Origin: RYN-428 sp035551995
Lineage (GTDB): Bacteria > Planctomycetota > Phycisphaerae > Tepidisphaerales > Tepidisphaeraceae
Reading direction: 5' to 3'
DNA length: 54,856 nt
Assembly: GCA_035551995.1 (NCBI GenBank)
Contig: DASZME010000085.1
Location: 1 to 54,856, forward strand
Shown here: positions 52,197 to 54,856 of the stretch, one piece after another
How positions within the stretch are numbered: the first letter of the stretch is position 1
Layout of the letters: each line of letters begins with the position of its first letter
Notes under the pieces: model-generated
What the model was told of the DNA's origin: nothing
Seen by the model: only the letters and a program-made list of their open reading frames with translations
Databases searched by the model: none
Made by a program: the position numbers and the translations under genes

Positions 52197-53357
52197 TTAT
52201 TTTTCCACCTCGTCCGGCGTGTATGTCTTTACCAAATGAGCGGCGTGGTCCTTGATCTCCAGCATCACCAGCGATTTGCGGGCGTTGTGATCGGCGTCGA
52301 TGGTAATCGATCCGCTGACGCCGGGAAAATCCCTGGTCGTGGCCAGCGCGTCGCGGATGGAGGCGGGGTCGGCTTTGCCGCCCCGCTGAATGGCGTCGAT
52401 AATCACCTTGCCCGCGTCATATCCGAGCACCGCCATCGCGCCGGGCTTTTCGCCGAAGCGGGCGTCGAACGTCTTGATGAAATCCTGCACGCGCGGCGAG
52501 GGATCATCGCCCGAATAATGGTCGCTGTAGAAATCGCCCTGCGTGGCGTCGGACGCCACGGTCTCGGGGCTGTCCCATCCGTCGCCGCCAAAGAGGGGAA
52601 CCTTCAGCCCGATGGAAGCCGCCTGCGTGGCGATGAGCTTTAGTTCGGTATAGTAGCCGGGAATATAGATGGCGTCGGGATGTTTCTCGGCGATGCGGGT
52701 GAGTTGCGATTGAAAATCGCGATCGCTGTTGCGATAGCTCTCGTCGGCCACGATCTCGCCGTGCGACGCGAACGCCAACTTGAAAAATTTGCTCAGGCCC
52801 TTGCTGTAGTCTTCGTCGACGTCCGTCAGCACGGCGATCCGTTTCCATCCCTTGTCGGCGGCGAATTTCCCGTCGGCGCTGCCTTGAAAATCGTCGGTGA
52901 AGCAGATCCGGAAAACCCACGGCTTCACCTTCCCGTCTTCCACCGTCACCGCCGGATTCGTGCTGGCCGGAGAGAGCATCGGCACTTTATAGCGCTGGCA
53001 GATCGCCCCGCCCGCGAGACTGCGCTTGGAGGCGACTTCGCCGATGATCGCCACCGCGCCGTCGCTGTTGATCAGCTTTTGCACCGCCGTCACCGCTTCG
53101 TTCACGTCGGAGCGATCGTCGGCGGTGACCAGCTTGATCTTGCGCCCCAATACCCCGCCGGCATTGTTCGCCTGTTCGATCGCCAGCAGCAGCCCGTCGT
53201 GGGAACTTGTTCCGAAGGCGGCGGTTCCGCCGGTCATGGAGGCGAACTCGCCGATGACGATATCGCCGGTCGACGAAGCGGCCGTCGCGTTTTTTTTGCA
53301 ACCCATTCCCGCGGCGCAAAGGATGAGGGTCAATGCCGCTGCATGAATCAATCGCAT
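52197..53357 (-). CDS. livK: Branched-chain amino acid ABC transporter substrate-binding lipoprotein
   Basis: A 386-residue periplasmic-binding protein (Leu/Ile/Val-binding family, Peripla_BP_6). A lipoprotein signal ends AAGMGCKK with the lipidated Cys at residue 20. The two-lobed body begins IVIGEFASMTGGTAAFGTSS and includes LVTADDRSDVNEAVTAVQKL, the SPASTNPAVT strand, and RICFTDDFQGSADGKFAADK, which form the ligand cleft. GGGAG lies a few bases upstream of the ATG. It is the first gene of livKH. The exact ligand (branched-chain amino acids, amides or urea) cannot be told from sequence. Confidence 0.93.
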   Translation of the reverse strand: MRLIHAAALTLILCAAGMGCKKNATAASSTGDIVIGEFASMTGGTAAFGTSSHDGLLLAIEQANNAGGVLGRKIKLVTADDRSDVNEAVTAVQKLINSDGAVAIIGEVASKRSLAGGAICQRYKVPMLSPASTNPAVTVEDGKVKPWVFRICFTDDFQGSADGKFAADKGWKRIAVLTDVDEDYSKGLSKFFKLAFASHGEIVADESYRNSDRDFQSQLTRIAEKHPDAIYIPGYYTELKLIATQAASIGLKVPLFGGDGWDSPETVASDATQGDFYSDHYSGDDPSPRVQDFIKTFDARFGEKPGAMAVLGYDAGKVIIDAIQRGGKADPASIRDALATTRDFPGVSGSITIDADHNARKSLVMLEIKDHAAHLVKTYTPDEVEK

Positions 53358-53481
53358 TCAAACTCCCGCTATGCGGCGGCGGCCGGTTGGGGGCTTCCTG
53401 GCCGCCGCTGGTCCCTGCGGCGCGGAATGTAACAGATACGGCGCCAGTTGCCAGTCCTTGACAGTCCTATCCGTGTGCCGG

Positions 53482-53487
53482 TATCAG
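53482..53487 (+). promoter_or_regulatory. -10-like element of the barrel protein gene
   Basis: TATCAG ends eight bases before the ATG at 53496. It is a weaker match than the other elements of this type. Confidence 0.3.
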
Positions 53488-53495
53488 GGTTCGTC

Positions 53496-54626
53496 ATGCG
53501 CAGATGGCTTTGGGCATTTTGGGCGACGGCGGCCGGTCTTTCAGTCGGCTTGGATCACGCAAATGCCGCTTGCGATCTGCTGGACGCCACGCCCACTCCC
53601 ACTTGTCGCGGCGCCGGACTCCCGTCGGATATCGACGGCGCGACGGCGCCGGAAATTCCTTTGGAACTGAAATCGCGATTGGCCGGCGCCGACGATCCGG
53701 CGGCGCTGGATCGCCCGAATACGCCACGGAATTTTCTGGATCTGAAATCGCCAACGGCACAACCGAAGGCGCGTGGCGACGCGCCCGCGGCCATTTCCGA
53801 TTCATTGGTGCCGCCGGTCTGGTTGGCGCTGGTGGATGAGCCGCAGGACGTTTATCCCGAGATCATGCCGCAGCGCACGCAGGAGAATCTAAACGGCGGC
53901 GGCGTCAATTTCGGCCTCGACGTCGATTGGCTCAGCGACTACGTCTATCGCGGCGTCGACCAGAACACGCCCGGCCGCCGCCCCGAAAATTCCCTGCAAT
54001 TCACCGCGCAGGCCAAGTTCGACCTCGGCAAACTTCCGCACCCGATCATCGGCCTGTTCGTCAACGTCTACAACAGCGATCCCGTTTCCCGCTTCGAAGA
54101 GGTCCGTCCCTTTTTCGGCGCTGAGTGGACGCTCAAGCCGATCACAATCACGGCCGGCTACATCAGCTACATCTATCCCAACCGTCGCAACGTCGATACG
54201 CAGGAAGTATTCGCCAACATCGCGCTGGACGATTCCCGTTTATTCCGCACCGCCGCGCCGATCTTCTCGCCCTACATTTACGGCGCCTACGACGTCGACT
54301 TATATAAAGGTTTCTATATCGAAACCGGGATCCGCCACGACTTTGTCTTCGAAGATTTCGGCTTCACCTTTTCGCCGGTCGGCGACATCGCCTATGTCGC
54401 CAACAATGCCCATTACGCGCTGGTTCCGACCGGCCGAAACTGGGGATTACAACACTACGACGCCGGCGCCATCGCGAATTTGTCGCTGAACCATCTTTTC
54501 AAAATGGACCACCGCCACGGCGAGTGGAGCGTCAACGGCTACCTGTACTACACCGGAAGATTCGACAACCACCTGCGGGCCGATAACTTGATCTGGGGCG
54601 GCGTGGGGCTTGAATTCCGATACTGA
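53496..54626 (+). CDS. Putative outer-membrane beta-barrel protein
   Basis: A 376-residue exported protein. A signal peptide (MRRWLWAFWATAAGLSVGLD) is followed by a Pro/Ala-rich linker to about residue 120. From about residue 135 onwards there are alternating beta strands with aromatic ends (VNFGLDVDWLSDYVYRGVDQ, SLQFTAQAKFDLGK, ITAGYISYIYPNRR, YIETGIRHDFVFEDFGFTFS), and the sequence ends in EFRY with a terminal aromatic residue. The DYVYRG motif is shared with TorF/Gcw-type barrel proteins. The start is set by the signal peptide. Transport or structural role is inferred. Confidence 0.8.
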   Translation: MRRWLWAFWATAAGLSVGLDHANAACDLLDATPTPTCRGAGLPSDIDGATAPEIPLELKSRLAGADDPAALDRPNTPRNFLDLKSPTAQPKARGDAPAAISDSLVPPVWLALVDEPQDVYPEIMPQRTQENLNGGGVNFGLDVDWLSDYVYRGVDQNTPGRRPENSLQFTAQAKFDLGKLPHPIIGLFVNVYNSDPVSRFEEVRPFFGAEWTLKPITITAGYISYIYPNRRNVDTQEVFANIALDDSRLFRTAAPIFSPYIYGAYDVDLYKGFYIETGIRHDFVFEDFGFTFSPVGDIAYVANNAHYALVPTGRNWGLQHYDAGAIANLSLNHLFKMDHRHGEWSVNGYLYYTGRFDNHLRADNLIWGGVGLEFRY

Positions 54627-54719
54627 GTCGGCCAAATAAAAGGCGACTTCCGAACAGCCGACACGGTTTTCATACCGGCAAATATAGTCTTCACGATACC
54701 GACAATCCGCCAGGACTTA

Positions 54720-54780
54720 GAGCGTTTCTCAGGTTGCTGTCGCGCCTTTTGCCGCTTCTTGCTGTCGCGCTTTTGTCCGC
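54720..54780. repeat. Direct repeats upstream of a probable IS630 element
   Basis: TTGCTGTCGCGCCTTTTGCC (54734-54753) and TTGCTGTCGCGCTTTTGTCC (54759-54778) are near-identical, and a third partial TCGTGCTATCG follows. The phrase GAGCGTTTCTCAGG at 54720 resembles the start of the 69-bp dispersed repeat. These lie between the barrel gene and the transposase-like start, and may be an element end. Confidence 0.45.
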
Positions 54781-54816
54781 GTCGTGCTATCGTAAACGCA
54801 ACAAAGGAGCTACGGC

Positions 54817-54856
54817 ATGGAAGCCTATTCGGACAAATTGCGAGAACTGGTCCTTG
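54817..54856 (+). CDS. Start of an IS630-type transposase gene (partial)
   Basis: Only the first 13 codons are in the window. The ATG at 54817, with AGGAG about eight bases upstream, reads MEAYSDKLRELVL. This matches the usual opening of IS630-family transposases, M(K/R)AYSxDLRxRV(L/V), whose N-terminal helix-turn-helix binds the element ends. The rest lies outside the window, so the element's length and state cannot be judged. Other DNA-binding proteins could start similarly. Confidence 0.5.
   Translation, partial: MEAYSDKLRELVL

Overview
The window reads as chromosomal DNA of a planctomycete, most likely of the class Phycisphaerae (Tepidisphaeraceae-like soil or water lineages). This is inferred from family content. 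There is a secreted DUF1080 protein, a propeller/HEAT/cytochrome c fusion of the Pirellula/Verrucomicrobium type, a DUF6797-like propeller protein, a Tat-exported Gfo/Idh/MocA oxidoreductase, a beta-helix protein with an N-terminal LEDRRLLS motif, Ala/Thr/Gln/Pro linkers, and high GC with strong G/C third codon positions. No tRNA, rRNA, CRISPR array or phage was seen. The last 40 bases probably enter an IS630-type element.

Layout. 1-9.6 kb: DUF1080 protein, MFS transporter, IMP dehydrogenase, a two-gene unit of a degenerate receiver protein and a diguanylate cyclase, glyceraldehyde-3-phosphate dehydrogenase, and a small bicistron whose second protein is HEPN-like. 9.7-14.1 kb: pyruvate dehydrogenase E1-alpha, E1-beta and E2, with two decayed paralogous mini-genes between the E1 genes and no E3. 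14.4-20.2 kb: a DoxX-like protein, a broken secreted protein, an oxidoreductase, a peroxiredoxin, a 186-bp inverted-repeat (MITE-like) element, an esterase and a response regulator. 20.4-33.9 kb: a large heme-binding propeller protein, moaA, a lipid A-type acyltransferase followed by three TPR-type proteins, a PduO-type cobalamin adenosyltransferase and a second propeller protein. 34.1-41.6 kb: a frameshifted higA-like antitoxin, a small protein plus nucleotidyltransferase pair, an HDOD protein, the beta-helix protein, a Vps4-like AAA ATPase with a MIT-like N-terminus, and DUF3309/DUF883 membrane proteins. 41.8-47.3 kb: M16 peptidase, an orphan atpC, and greA overlapping a DUF1275-STAS fusion. 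47.6-53.4 kb: a branched-chain amino acid ABC transporter (livKH and livMGF) split by an oppositely oriented small protein/nucleotidyltransferase pair and an antitoxin-like small gene. 53.5 kb to the end: a putative outer-membrane barrel protein and the start of a transposase.

Three patterns cut across the genes. First, at least eleven start codons have a -10-like hexamer (TATAAT, TACAAT, TATCAT or TATCAG) only 6-11 bases upstream and no convincing Shine-Dalgarno, which suggests leaderless transcripts. Second, a 69-bp repeat with a palindromic core occurs in three intergenic regions, and its core alone in two more places. Third, single-frame breaks affect only very small accessory genes, while all long genes are intact.

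The observations most worth following are the MIT-like/Vps4-like ATPase, the DUF1275-STAS fusion, the two nucleotidyltransferase modules (one splitting the liv cluster), the MITE-like element and the leaderless-promoter set.
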